A stretch of 64,000 nt of DNA from Sulfuricella sp. (GTDB lineage Bacteria; Pseudomonadota; Gammaproteobacteria; Burkholderiales; Sulfuricellaceae): the NCBI GenBank assembly GCA_041651995.1, contig JBAZID010000001.1, forward strand, positions 620,001 to 684,000. Reading direction: 5' to 3'. Made by a program: the position numbers and the translations under genes. Under the pieces are notes generated by a model. The model saw only the letters and a list, made by a program, of their open reading frames with translations, was not told the origin of the DNA and did not search any database. Of the stretch, positions 24,801 through 33,845 are shown in pieces. How positions within the stretch are numbered: the first letter of the stretch is position 1; the number at the start of each line of letters is the position of its first letter.

Positions 24801-25229
24801 ATGAAACGTGTACAACAAGGTTTTACATTGATCGAACTGATGATCGTGGTTGCGATTATCGGCATTCTGGCCGCAGTAGCGATTCCGGCTTATCAGGACT
24901 ACACCGTCAAGTCCAAGCTTTCGGAACTGACCAGCGTTGCCTCCCCCGCAGTGTTGGGTGTTGGCGTTTACTGCAGTGAAAATAATGGCACTATCGGGAC
25001 TATCACTGGCGCCTCCCTGTCCGCCTTGCAGATCAGCGCACCAGCCAACGCAAAATATGTATCAGGTGTCGCCACTAGTAGCGCTGGCGTGGTTACAGCC
25101 ACCTCAACCGGGGCCAATGGCGTGCCCTCTGGCACCATTATTTGGACGCCTAACTGCTCTGCCAATGGAACATCGTGGGCCGTTTCTGGCACTGGCGGTA
25201 TTGTTGCGAAATACTGGCCGAAGTCCTAA
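24801..25229 (+). CDS. pilA: Type IV major pilin PilA
   Basis: Structural subunit of type IVa pili for adhesion, twitching or DNA uptake. It is 142 aa from the ATG at 24801, with RBS GAGGAGAAG. The leader MKRVQQG is cleaved by PilD before Phe, giving FTLIELMIVVAIIGILAAVA with Glu at mature position 5. Cys58 and Cys119 could form a disulfide loop. The region 86-131 is very rich in Ser, Thr, Gly and Ala, and the protein ends in KYWPKS, with a C-terminal serine. These are possible glycosylation sites given the glycosyltransferases that follow. A strong terminator follows the gene. Confidence 0.95.
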   Translation: MKRVQQGFTLIELMIVVAIIGILAAVAIPAYQDYTVKSKLSELTSVASPAVLGVGVYCSENNGTIGTITGASLSALQISAPANAKYVSGVATSSAGVVTATSTGANGVPSGTIIWTPNCSANGTSWAVSGTGGIVAKYWPKS

Positions 25230-25260
25230 TCTTTACCTGATTTAATCCGACATAAAGAAA

Positions 25261-25283
25261 GGGGGCGCAAGCCCCCTTTTTTT
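25261..25283 (+). terminator. Rho-independent terminator after pilA
   Basis: GGGGGC, loop GCAA, GCCCCC, then T7-T8. It ends 6 bases before the ATG of the next gene. The glycosyltransferase genes are therefore expressed only by read-through of pilA transcription or from a promoter not recognised here. Confidence 0.9.
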
Positions 25284-25288
25284 CAACT

Positions 25289-27019
25289 ATGCGCAATCCC
25301 CCCATTAAACTCGCCCTGTTGTTTTGCATTATTGCCATTACCGTGGCCTGCTATCTGCCGGGTCTGACGGGGCATTTCATTTTTGACGACGGAATCAACA
25401 TCCGCATCAATCCTTTTCTGCAAATTGACAACCTGGGGGTTTCTACCCTCTGGCAGGCCGCATCTTCGGGCGGCACCAGCCCATTAAGCCGCCCCATCAG
25501 CATGGCCAGTTTTGCCGTCAATTATTACTTTTTCGGCATGAATCCTTATTATTTCAAGGCAGTCAATCTGGCAATCCATCTGGTTAACGGGATACTGGTA
25601 TTTATACTGGCAAGATTGCTGCTCGGTTTATATCTGCGCATTCGCGGGGAGGCGGCAGACAATGCCGCATCATGGATTGGGCTCGCAGTCGCCGCGATTT
25701 GGCTGCTGCACCCGTTCAACCTGACCGGTGTACTTTACGTAGTGCAGCGCATGACCAGCCTGGCGGCATTATTCACGCTGGCTGGGTTGGTGCTGTATTT
25801 GTACGGCAGACAAATTCTGCTGAACGGCAACAGGTCAGGGTTTTTTGCGATTGCTGCAGCCCTGTTCGTTTTTACGCCACTTGCCGCGCTGTGCAAGGAG
25901 AGTGGGGCCTTGCTGCCCTTGCTGATCTTGGTTACCGAAGCGACCCTGCTGCGCTGGAGCGCGCCCGACCGGAGTTCCCACCGCATGTTGGTGGTGATTG
26001 TCGGCCTGTCGGTCGTGGTTCCGTTGCTGTTGGGTCTGCTTTATGCGCTGAAAGCCCCAGAACTAATTCTGGGCGGCTATGTGTGGCGCGATTTTTCGCT
26101 GGCCGAGCGCTTGATGACCGAAGCGCGCGTATTGTGGTTTTATCTGCATATGATCGTGTTGCCGAACATGGGTGAGATGGGGTTGCAACATGACGACATC
26201 CTGATTTCGCGGGGCCTGCTTTCACCCTGGACCACGTTGCCCGCCATGGCCGGGTTGCTCTTGCTCGCGGCGGGCGCCTTCGCAATGCGCAATAAGCAAC
26301 CCCTGGTTACCTTCGGGATTATGTTTTTTTTCGTCGGCCACGCAATGGAGTCCACAATCATTCCGCTGGAACTGGCCTTCGAGCACCGCAACTATTTGCC
26401 TATGTTAGGCATCCTGCTACCATTGGCCTATTACGCATTAAATCCCCGGCTGCATTTGCCCAGTGCGCGTGTGCGCCGGGCAACATTTTTGCTGCTGCTT
26501 ATCCTGTTTGCCGGGCTTACCGCTACCCGCGCCCAGCAATGGGGAGATACATTCATGATGCGCTTGCTGGAAGTGGAGCGGCATCCGCGCTCGGTGCGGG
26601 CGCAGATCGACTTGGCGACGCTTTACAAAAATCTGCCACCAACTTCGCGTGAGGATGAGATCGACCTTTACAACAAGGCTTTATTCCATTTTCAGCAAGC
26701 TGCAGATAATGCGCCGTCAAACATTGCAGGGTTAATCAATATTTTGGTGCTGAATGCGGGAAGAAAGTTACCAGTGGATGAAATTTTTATCGAAACATTG
26801 GAACAGCGCCTTGCGACAGTTCCGTTCGGCCCGCCAAACAAGAATACCCTTATAGGTGTGGTTAGAGACATTGCCAGCGGTCATGTTGTAGTCAATGCAG
26901 AAATCGTTGATCGCCTTTACCGTGCCACGATGTCAAATCCACTACTTACCGGAGACCACAGAAACCAAATTATCCTGGAGTTTGATAACTTGCCGCCAGA
27001 AATCCGACCAAAAAAATGA
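25289..27019 (+). CDS. GT-C-type integral-membrane glycosyltransferase with TPR-like tail (candidate pilin glycosyltransferase)
   Basis: A 576-aa protein with about 10-12 hydrophobic segments up to residue ~420. The first extracytoplasmic loop holds GHFIFDDGINI, with Asp33-Asp34 in the place of the catalytic acidic pair of GT-C enzymes. HPFNLTGVLYVVQRMTSLAALF resembles the HP..T..V..V..R.. stretch of TMTC/PMT-like O-mannosyltransferases. The C-terminal 140 residues are soluble and helical, with TPR-like character (LYNKALFHFQQAADNAPSN). GT-C enzymes use polyprenyl-phosphate sugars, and the next gene encodes a likely synthase of such a donor. Position behind pilA suggests the pilin as acceptor; this is inference. 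No clear Shine-Dalgarno precedes the ATG. Confidence 0.7.
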   Translation: MRNPPIKLALLFCIIAITVACYLPGLTGHFIFDDGINIRINPFLQIDNLGVSTLWQAASSGGTSPLSRPISMASFAVNYYFFGMNPYYFKAVNLAIHLVNGILVFILARLLLGLYLRIRGEAADNAASWIGLAVAAIWLLHPFNLTGVLYVVQRMTSLAALFTLAGLVLYLYGRQILLNGNRSGFFAIAAALFVFTPLAALCKESGALLPLLILVTEATLLRWSAPDRSSHRMLVVIVGLSVVVPLLLGLLYALKAPELILGGYVWRDFSLAERLMTEARVLWFYLHMIVLPNMGEMGLQHDDILISRGLLSPWTTLPAMAGLLLLAAGAFAMRNKQPLVTFGIMFFFVGHAMESTIIPLELAFEHRNYLPMLGILLPLAYYALNPRLHLPSARVRRATFLLLLILFAGLTATRAQQWGDTFMMRLLEVERHPRSVRAQIDLATLYKNLPPTSREDEIDLYNKALFHFQQAADNAPSNIAGLINILVLNAGRKLPVDEIFIETLEQRLATVPFGPPNKNTLIGVVRDIASGHVVVNAEIVDRLYRATMSNPLLTGDHRNQIILEFDNLPPEIRPKK

Positions 27020-27894
27020 AATTCAGCATTATCCTCCCTTCCCGCAATGAGGCTGACGGTTTGCGCCAACTATTGCCAGGCCTGTCTGCGAACCTGCCCG
27101 CAGAAACAGAAATCATCGTCGTCAATGACGGTTCGGATGATGAAACACTGGCCGTGTGCGCAAAATTCCAAGTGCGTGTTATCAGCCACCCTTACCCCAA
27201 AGGTAATGGGGCAGCGATCAAATCCGGGGCGCGCGCCGCAAATGGGAACGTACTGATTTTCATGGACGCTGATGGTCAGCACAAGCCGGAAGATATACCA
27301 CGCCTGCTGGAAAAATTCTCCGAGGGTTACGACATGGTGGTGGGCGCACGTCAATCCGGATCGCAAGCCGGCGCCCACCGGGCCGTTGCAAACGATCTTT
27401 TCAGCCGTTTTGCCACCTGGATGGTTCAGCAACCAGTCGAGGACCTGACTTCCGGATTCAGGGTGGTCAAGGCAAAAAAATTCCGGCAATTCCTTTACCT
27501 GCTGCCTAACGGGTTTTCCTATCCAACCACCATTACCATGAGTTTCTTCCGGGCCGGATTCAGTGTGGCTTACCTGCCTATCCACACACCCCGGCGCAGC
27601 ACGGGTAAAAGTCATATCCGCCCGATCCGGGACGGGGTGCGCTTTCTCCTGATCATTATCAAAATCGGCACTCTTTATTCTCCTCAGAAACTGTTTATCC
27701 CAATCAGCACAGCCTTCTTCTGGACCGGCTTGTGTTACTACCTTTATACGTATCTAAATACTGGGCGCTTCACCAACATGAGCGCGCTTCTATTCATCTC
27801 GGCGATACTCACCTTTCTCATTGGTATCGTCTCGGAGCAAATTTCCGCATTGCACTACAAGGACATCGACGCAACTGATTACAGGGATGAATAG
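27016..27894 (+). CDS. GT2 polyprenyl-phosphate glycosyltransferase (DPMS/GtrB-like)
   Basis: A 292-aa GT2 enzyme with a cytoplasmic catalytic domain and two C-terminal membrane helices (about 230-250 and 257-277). This is the layout of GtrB and dolichol-phosphate-mannose synthase-like proteins that load a sugar onto a polyprenyl phosphate. Motifs are IILPSRNEADGL, VVNDGSDDET, and the metal-binding FMDADGQH (Asp84, Asp86). RRSTGKSH is the lipid-proximal Arg/Lys segment typical of the family. It overlaps the GT-C gene by ATGA, so the two are translationally coupled. Together they fit a donor-synthase plus transferase pair. Confidence 0.85.
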   Translation: MKFSIILPSRNEADGLRQLLPGLSANLPAETEIIVVNDGSDDETLAVCAKFQVRVISHPYPKGNGAAIKSGARAANGNVLIFMDADGQHKPEDIPRLLEKFSEGYDMVVGARQSGSQAGAHRAVANDLFSRFATWMVQQPVEDLTSGFRVVKAKKFRQFLYLLPNGFSYPTTITMSFFRAGFSVAYLPIHTPRRSTGKSHIRPIRDGVRFLLIIIKIGTLYSPQKLFIPISTAFFWTGLCYYLYTYLNTGRFTNMSALLFISAILTFLIGIVSEQISALHYKDIDATDYRDE

Positions 27895-29002
27895 CTTGAA
27901 CGTCCTGATGACCAGCACGTCCTACCCGGAGACCCAGGAAGACTGGCGTGGACGCTTCATTGCCAACCTGATTGCGGGATTGGCTCGGCACGATGGCATC
28001 AAGCTGTCCCTGTGGTCGCCCCCTGGAGAGTTGCCCCCTCAGGTCACAAGCACAACAACAGCAGAGGAAACTGCCTGGCTGCAACAACTCTCGCGGGATG
28101 GAGGAATCGCCCACCTGTTGCGTCAGATAAAACCGAGCGCTGCCGCCACTGTGATTGGCCTGCTGAAACGCCTTTACAGCGCCTACCGGCGCACCCCCGT
28201 CGATGTGGTACATATCAACTGGCTGCAAAACGCCTTACCGATGTGGGGCACCGACACCCCCGCCGTCATCAGCGTACTCGGCAGCGATTTCGGTCTGCTG
28301 CGTCTGCCCGGCATGAAAATGCTGCTACGTGCCGTTTTTAGTCAACGGCGCGTCATTCTTGCACCCAATGCCGAATGGATGTGCCCCGCGCTGAAAAGCG
28401 CGTTTGGCGATCTCGCTGAAATCCGTGCCATTCCCTTCGGCGTGGATGCATCCTGGTTTGAGATGCAGCGCAAGCTACCAGATGATGTGCGCCATTGGCT
28501 CACGGTCACCCGCCTGACCAAGAACAAGATCGGTGATCTTTTCGCCTGGGGCGAAGGCCTGTTTGGGCAGGAGCGGCAATTGCACCTGTTCGGGCCGATG
28601 CAGGAAAAAATGGCGCTGCCGCCCTGGGTTATCTACCACGGCCCGACCCACCCGGCCGAACTACTGGAGAGATGGTTTCCCAAGGCAGCCGGGCTCATCA
28701 CCCTGAGCCGCCACGACGAAGGCCGTCCCCAGGTGATGCTGGAGGCGATGGCCGCCGGCCTGCCGGTGATCGCTTCCGGCCTCGCCGCCCACCGTAACCT
28801 TATCGAGCATCGCCAGACCGGATGGCTTGTCGACTCGGCCGACGAATTCCGCGCAGCTTTGGTATTTCTGGAGACCCCGGGTCATAACCAAAATATAGGG
28901 GCGGCCGCCCGCGCCTGGACCAAGACAAGTATTGGCACTTGGGACGACTGTGCCGAACGCTACATCTCCGCCTATCATCAGTTGCTGGAGCGTAAATCAT
29001 GA
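27887..29002 (+). CDS. GT4 family glycosyltransferase
   Basis: A GT-B-fold retaining glycosyltransferase of 371 aa from the ATG at 27887, which overlaps the previous gene by 8 bases. Further upstream Met codons lie in the previous gene. The N-terminal acceptor domain contains VLMTSTSYPETQEDWRGRF. The C-terminal donor domain has LTVTRLTKNKIGDLF and a RHDEGRPQVMLEAMAAGLPVIAS block, the E-x7-type sugar-nucleotide site of GT4 enzymes. No membrane segments. The substrate is not deducible. It overlaps the next gene by ATGA, and the four plus-strand genes after the GT-C gene form one tightly coupled set with it. Confidence 0.88.
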   Translation: MNSLNVLMTSTSYPETQEDWRGRFIANLIAGLARHDGIKLSLWSPPGELPPQVTSTTTAEETAWLQQLSRDGGIAHLLRQIKPSAAATVIGLLKRLYSAYRRTPVDVVHINWLQNALPMWGTDTPAVISVLGSDFGLLRLPGMKMLLRAVFSQRRVILAPNAEWMCPALKSAFGDLAEIRAIPFGVDASWFEMQRKLPDDVRHWLTVTRLTKNKIGDLFAWGEGLFGQERQLHLFGPMQEKMALPPWVIYHGPTHPAELLERWFPKAAGLITLSRHDEGRPQVMLEAMAAGLPVIASGLAAHRNLIEHRQTGWLVDSADEFRAALVFLETPGHNQNIGAAARAWTKTSIGTWDDCAERYISAYHQLLERKS

Positions 29003-29859
29003 ACCAGGATGATGTGTTACTGCTTGGTGGTACCGGCTTCATCGGCCGGGCATTGGCACGGCGCCTGGAACAGGAAAAAAGAACCACACACATTCTTGGG
29101 CGCCATGATACCGAACAGCTGGAAAAGCTGCTGCCTAAATGCGGAACTGTGATCCACTTGGCATCAAGCACCACGCCAGGTTCTTCTGCCACCCATCCAA
29201 GCCTTGAACAGGGCAACCTCGCATTGACCCTGCGCCTGCTGGAATTGATGCAAACTCAGCTGGACACCCATCTGATTTTCTTTTCCTCCGGTGGCACCGT
29301 TTACGGTAATCCGGAGCGATGGCCCGTTACAGAAGACGCCCCGCTCGCACCGCTTTCCAACCACGGTGCAGGCAAGGTATCGCAGGAAGCTTTCTGCCAA
29401 ACTTTCCGAACCCAAGGCCATGCGGTCACTATCCTTCGCCCCTCGAATACCTACGGGCCAGGCCAGACAATTAAAAGCGGCTTTGGGTTGGTGCGCACCA
29501 TGCTGGAATGTGTTCGCGATGATGTCCCGCTGGAAATCTGGGGCGACGGTGGAAACATCCGGGATTTCATCTATATCGACGATGTTGTCGAAGCATGCAT
29601 GCGCTTTGTCGCACTTCCGCAGGATTCAGGCACCTACAACCTTGGCAGCGGCATTGGCTACAGCATCAACCAGGTGCTGCACTTCGTCGAACAGGTCACG
29701 GGAATCGAACTAAAAATCGCCCATTACCCGGCACGAGGAATCGATGTTCGCGCCATCGTGCTGGACAATTCCCGTATCGAGGCACGACTTTCATGGAAAC
29801 CACAAACCTGCTTTAAAGAAGGAGTAAATCGTACATTTGAATGGCTAAAGCGCCTATGA
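28999..29859 (+). CDS. NAD-dependent epimerase/dehydratase family protein (catalytic Tyr replaced by His)
   Basis: A 286-aa extended short-chain dehydrogenase like UDP-glucose 4-epimerase. The Rossmann motif is LLGGTGFIGRALARRL near the N-terminus, followed by VIHLASST, FFSSGGTVYGNP, RPSNTYGPGQ and GNIRDFIYIDDV. In this family the active site is YxxxK, but here it reads NHGAGK, with His122 and Lys126. The codon is CAC, one transition from TAC. The protein may be inactive, altered in chemistry, or may carry an assembly error. It probably supplies or modifies a nucleotide sugar for the neighbouring glycosyltransferases. Confidence 0.85.
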   Translation: MNQDDVLLLGGTGFIGRALARRLEQEKRTTHILGRHDTEQLEKLLPKCGTVIHLASSTTPGSSATHPSLEQGNLALTLRLLELMQTQLDTHLIFFSSGGTVYGNPERWPVTEDAPLAPLSNHGAGKVSQEAFCQTFRTQGHAVTILRPSNTYGPGQTIKSGFGLVRTMLECVRDDVPLEIWGDGGNIRDFIYIDDVVEACMRFVALPQDSGTYNLGSGIGYSINQVLHFVEQVTGIELKIAHYPARGIDVRAIVLDNSRIEARLSWKPQTCFKEGVNRTFEWLKRL

Positions 29860-30899
29860 GCCACGTATCGCACCCCAGCGGTAATAACCCAAAACCGCTG
29901 ATATCCGTGTGCATCGCCAATTACAACGGCATGGAGATAATCGACGACTGCCTGCACTCTGTGCTGGAGCAGGAAGGAGATATTTCGGTGGAAATACTAG
30001 TCCACGACGATGCTTCTAGCGACGGTTCGGCCTCCTATATCCGCGACCGCTACCCCAATGTCCAGTTGATCACAAGCGAGAACAATGCCGGCTTCTGCGT
30101 CGCCAACAACCGCATGGCAGCGGAGGCCAAAGGCAAATATCTTCTACTGCTCAACAACGATGCGGCACTTTACCCTGACGCACTGAGAACCCTCCTATCC
30201 GAAGCTGAACGGCTAGATCAGCCGGCCATCCTGGGGCTTCCCCAGTTCGACGCCGCCAGCGGCGATCTGGTGGACATCGGCTGCCTGTTCGATCCATTCC
30301 TGAATCCCGTACCCAACTTGAATCCGAAACGAAATGAAGTGGGCATGGTGATCGGCGCCTGCCTCTGGATCCCAAAAACCCTGTGGGATGAGCTGGGTGG
30401 TTTCCCGGAATGGTTCGGCTCCATCGCCGAAGATATGTACCTGTGCTGCCGCGCCCGCTTGGCAGGCTATGCGGTTCGGGCGCTGCCTATTTCAGGTTAT
30501 CGGCATTGGCAGGGGAAAAGTTTTGGTGGCAACCGGGTAACAGATAACCACCTTTCTTCAACTTTCCGGCGGCGCGCGCTGTCAGAACGCAATAAGAGCT
30601 TTGTAATGACGCTGCTCTATCCTTCGCCGCTGTTCCAGATTTTTTTTCCCCTGCATTTGTTGCTGCTTATCATGGAAGGGGCGGTGCTTACCTTGGTGAA
30701 AGGCGAATCGCGTTTCTGGCGCGAAATCTATTGGCCCTGTCTTTGCGCTCTATGGCGGGAACGAAAGCGCCTCCATCGGTTACGCGGAAACATCCAGGCC
30801 GGCAGGAATGCCGGCCGGATAAGCTTGTTCAAAGTGTTTAGCCCGGTGCCGCATAAACTCAAAATGCTGGTACGGCACGGCCTGCCGAATGTCACCTGA
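29856..30899 (+). CDS. GT2 family glycosyltransferase
   Basis: A 347-aa inverting GT-A glycosyltransferase similar to rhamnosyltransferases. The start chosen is the ATG at 29856, overlapping the preceding stop by ATGA as elsewhere in this operon; an ATG at 29841 is also in frame. Motifs are ISVCIANYNGMEIIDDCLHSVL, VHDDASSDGS, LLLNNDAALYPDAL (donor-binding DxD region as NND) and SIAEDMYLCCRARLAGY (catalytic ED). One C-terminal hydrophobic stretch (SPLFQIFFPLHLLLLIMEG) may anchor it to the membrane. Its 3' end overlaps the convergent GT2 gene by 8 bases. Confidence 0.87.
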   Translation: MSHVSHPSGNNPKPLISVCIANYNGMEIIDDCLHSVLEQEGDISVEILVHDDASSDGSASYIRDRYPNVQLITSENNAGFCVANNRMAAEAKGKYLLLLNNDAALYPDALRTLLSEAERLDQPAILGLPQFDAASGDLVDIGCLFDPFLNPVPNLNPKRNEVGMVIGACLWIPKTLWDELGGFPEWFGSIAEDMYLCCRARLAGYAVRALPISGYRHWQGKSFGGNRVTDNHLSSTFRRRALSERNKSFVMTLLYPSPLFQIFFPLHLLLLIMEGAVLTLVKGESRFWREIYWPCLCALWRERKRLHRLRGNIQAGRNAGRISLFKVFSPVPHKLKMLVRHGLPNVT

Positions 30900-31836
30900 C
30901 CAGGAGGTCGAGAGCGATGCTGCCCCAGTTTCGGGCGTAGCGGGCGTAGCCGCCGCGCGCCATTTCTGCGGCGATGGGGTGAAGCCGGAAAAGCCGATTG
31001 GCGGGTAATCCGGCACGGCGTTTCAGGTGGGCAAGCTTCGCTTCCAAACGGCTACAGTCCGGGGTACCGGAAAGCCTGTCGCGTAACGCTTGCCAGCGAA
31101 GAATTTCCTCGCAGTAATAATTTGCCCGATCCACTTCCAGCGCTTCGATTATTTGGCGCAGCAGCGATTTTTTCATCCCGCCGACCATATTTGCCTGATG
31201 CTGCCGATATTGCACCAGTGTTTCCTTGACTGGGGCAAGCTTGCCGGTAGATGCCGCAACCGCGGCAATCCAGGCGTCGTGCGGCCAGTTTGAAGGAATA
31301 GGCAGTAGCAGCGGCCGCAGGCCGACGCGGAAGGCCGTGGCTGCCCCTGTTATCACGCCATGCTTGAGCAGCACGCCGAGCGCGTCACCCGCCGACATGC
31401 GCGCCTGTTCTTCCTCATCGAAACCCACCCGCTGCCACATGGTGTAGCCCAGCGGCTTCAGCGCCTCGCCGACTACTTCGGCATCGCTGAACGCCAAGTC
31501 GGCCTCACTCAAGGCGCGGGCAAGGCGCTCCAGTTTAGCTAAGTGCCAGACATCATCCTGATCCGCCAGAGCAATGACATCCCCAGTGCACAAGGAGATC
31601 GCCAACTCGAAGTTCTTCGCCACACCCAAGCGCTGCGGATTGCGCACGATGCGTACGGGGAAAGGACTCAACCGAGCAAATTCTTCCAAAATCTCCACCG
31701 TGCCGTCGGTCGAACCATCGTCGCACACCACCAACTCGTCTGGAACCCGGGTTTGGATTAGCAGGCTGTCGAGCTGCTGCTGCAGAAACTGAGCGCCTTC
31801 GAAGCTGCACAGAGCTACCGATAGGCGTGGGCTCAC
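30892..31836 (-). CDS. GT2 family glycosyltransferase
   Basis: A 314-aa GT-A enzyme from a GTG start at 31836 (VSPRLSVALCSFEGAQFL), whose GTGA overlaps the stop of the upstream tandem GT2 gene. A longer frame to 31899 lies inside that gene and is not favoured. Motifs are DELVVCDDGSTDGTVEIL, NPQRLGVAKNFELAI and ALADQDDVWHLAKLERL (DQDD). The style matches rhamnosyl- or galactosyltransferases of O-antigen clusters. Last gene of the minus-strand wzm-wzt cluster. Confidence 0.87.
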   Translation of the reverse strand: MSPRLSVALCSFEGAQFLQQQLDSLLIQTRVPDELVVCDDGSTDGTVEILEEFARLSPFPVRIVRNPQRLGVAKNFELAISLCTGDVIALADQDDVWHLAKLERLARALSEADLAFSDAEVVGEALKPLGYTMWQRVGFDEEEQARMSAGDALGVLLKHGVITGAATAFRVGLRPLLLPIPSNWPHDAWIAAVAASTGKLAPVKETLVQYRQHQANMVGGMKKSLLRQIIEALEVDRANYYCEEILRWQALRDRLSGTPDCSRLEAKLAHLKRRAGLPANRLFRLHPIAAEMARGGYARYARNWGSIALDLLVR

Positions 31837-33731
31837 GGCTTTTCCCCGGCAATGCGCCAAGGTTTTTCCTGTCGTGGTGCACGAGCCAGGTAAGGCCACG
31901 AAACATGCAGAGTCAGGTTGGGGTTATAAGCTGGATCGTTTTTCAACCAGGCAGCCCAACGCTCTTGCATCCAATCCGATTCACGCTGGAAACGTGCTCT
32001 CTTTTCCGGAGTGTCGTCCTTGCCTCGGCTGGCCGACTCATGGTGGTACAGCTCGGCATAGGGTGACCATACGATGCGGTAACCCTTTTCACGGATGCGC
32101 AGGCACAAATCGATATCGTTGTAGGCCACCGGCAGGTGCTCTTCATCCATTCCGCCCACCTCGTTGAAGACCGAGCGGCGCATCACCATGCAGGCAGCCG
32201 TGACGGCGGAAAGATCCTGCGTCAGGGCCGCACGGCCGGAATATCCGGTCATGCCGCGTTTCGCGCCCAGATGCCAGTGGCCGGCAACGCCCCCGAGACC
32301 AACGATTACACCTGCATGCTGAATGGTGTCGTCCGGGTAATAGAGCATGGCTCCGACGGCTCCGACCTCGGGGCGCACTGCATGGCTTGCCATTTCAGCG
32401 AGCCAGTCTGGAGAGATCGACTCGGTATCGTTGTTGAGCAGGCATAACAACTCCCCTGTCGCCTCTCGTACTGCGAAATTGGTGATGGCAGAGAAGTTGA
32501 AGGGAGCGTCATAGCTTAGTACCTTGATACCGGGGCGATGCGACAACTCATTCAGATAGGCCAGGGTGGCAGGGTCGTCGGACTGATTGTCCACCAACAA
32601 CATCTCGAAATCGGGATAGGCGGTTTGGGCGAAGATGCTTTCCACGCATCGCTTTAGAAGATGCAGGCCATTCCGGGTAGGAATGATGAGGGAAACCTTC
32701 GGGGCAGGCTGCGGCAGAGGACGGCGGATCCGCACATAGCTTCCCCAGGCAGGCATAACTTCCCCCGGCGTTTCACAGCGCATAAGATGTTCGGCAATAA
32801 CCCGCAGCGCCACTTTGGCTACATAGGGTTTGGCCTCGTGTCCGATCGAAGTTGATCCACGTACCGTGCGCCAATGGTAGAGGACATGAGGGATATGGTG
32901 AATGTGCTCGGCGATAGTGGCTTCCGACACCCGCAGCGCCAGATCCCAGTCCTGGCAGCCCTCGAAGCCAATGCGGAAACCACCAACTTCCCGCACCTTT
33001 GCCGTTCGATAAACCCCAAAATGGCTGACATAGTTTTGGCTGAGAAGCAGGTCGGGGTTCCAGTCAGATTTAAAATAAGGCCGGAAGCGACGTCCATTAT
33101 GGTCGATCTTGTCCTCATCGCTGTAGATCAGGTCGAGTACGGGATTTTCCTCCAGCGATACAGCCACCATATAAAGGGCGTGCTCGGCCAGTTCGTCATC
33201 GTGATCGAGCAGTGCGACATAATCACCTGTCGCCAACTCAAGAGCACTGTTGGAAGCAGCCGAGATGTGGCCATTCTCCGCTCGGAATGCAAGTTTGATG
33301 CGCGCATCCTCGCGGGCATACGCCTCCAGCAGAGGGCGGACATAGGGCAAGGTAGAGGCATCGTCTGCGATGCACAGTTCCCAGTGGGGATATATCTGTT
33401 TTTTTACCGACCCGATTGCTTCGCGAAGCCAAATCTCCGGAGTGTTGTACACCGGCAGCAGAATGGAAATCAGCGGGGCATGGCGGAAGCGAGCGACATG
33501 GCTTCTGATAAGTTCGCGGTCTTCCCAGGTCAGTGTGTCGAAGTTTTTTACCCAGCGAGCATAAATCACCGTCGCACTGGCAAACTGGAGTAGGTGCTGT
33601 TTGAGTCCGCGCCAGCCGACTTGACGCCATAAGCGCCCCATTTTGCATGCCGTTTCGAGCATATCCGGTTGCTGAACCAGCTGGTAGAACAAAGCCGAGA
33701 AGAGATACCGGATTTTACGCAATAATTCCAC
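31833..33731 (-). CDS. Tandem-domain GT2 glycosyltransferase
   Basis: A 632-aa protein with two GT2 catalytic domains in series. About 85 N-terminal residues are basic and helical. Domain 1 spans about 87-310: ISILLPVYNTPEIWLREAIGS, CIADDAST, YVALLDHDDELAEHAL. Domain 2 spans about 343-590: VSLIIPTRNGLHLLKRCVES, LLVDNQSDD, LLCLLNNDTESISPDWL. The second ends with the typical VAYNDIDLCLRIREKGYR segment. Such double enzymes add alternating sugars or both linkages of a repeat in O-antigen and capsule synthesis. It lies between the methyltransferase/kinase-like gene and another GT2. Confidence 0.9.
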   Translation of the reverse strand: MELLRKIRYLFSALFYQLVQQPDMLETACKMGRLWRQVGWRGLKQHLLQFASATVIYARWVKNFDTLTWEDRELIRSHVARFRHAPLISILLPVYNTPEIWLREAIGSVKKQIYPHWELCIADDASTLPYVRPLLEAYAREDARIKLAFRAENGHISAASNSALELATGDYVALLDHDDELAEHALYMVAVSLEENPVLDLIYSDEDKIDHNGRRFRPYFKSDWNPDLLLSQNYVSHFGVYRTAKVREVGGFRIGFEGCQDWDLALRVSEATIAEHIHHIPHVLYHWRTVRGSTSIGHEAKPYVAKVALRVIAEHLMRCETPGEVMPAWGSYVRIRRPLPQPAPKVSLIIPTRNGLHLLKRCVESIFAQTAYPDFEMLLVDNQSDDPATLAYLNELSHRPGIKVLSYDAPFNFSAITNFAVREATGELLCLLNNDTESISPDWLAEMASHAVRPEVGAVGAMLYYPDDTIQHAGVIVGLGGVAGHWHLGAKRGMTGYSGRAALTQDLSAVTAACMVMRRSVFNEVGGMDEEHLPVAYNDIDLCLRIREKGYRIVWSPYAELYHHESASRGKDDTPEKRARFQRESDWMQERWAAWLKNDPAYNPNLTLHVSWPYLARAPRQEKPWRIAGEKP

Positions 33732-33845
33732 ACCGACTCTTTCACCGTCCGTGCACTAGGTCACCGGCGATCAAAAGTTTTTTCAAAAACGAAAGCTGTT
33801 TTCACCATCCAATATACGGCTAGGATCAGGCAGAAATACCAGCTT

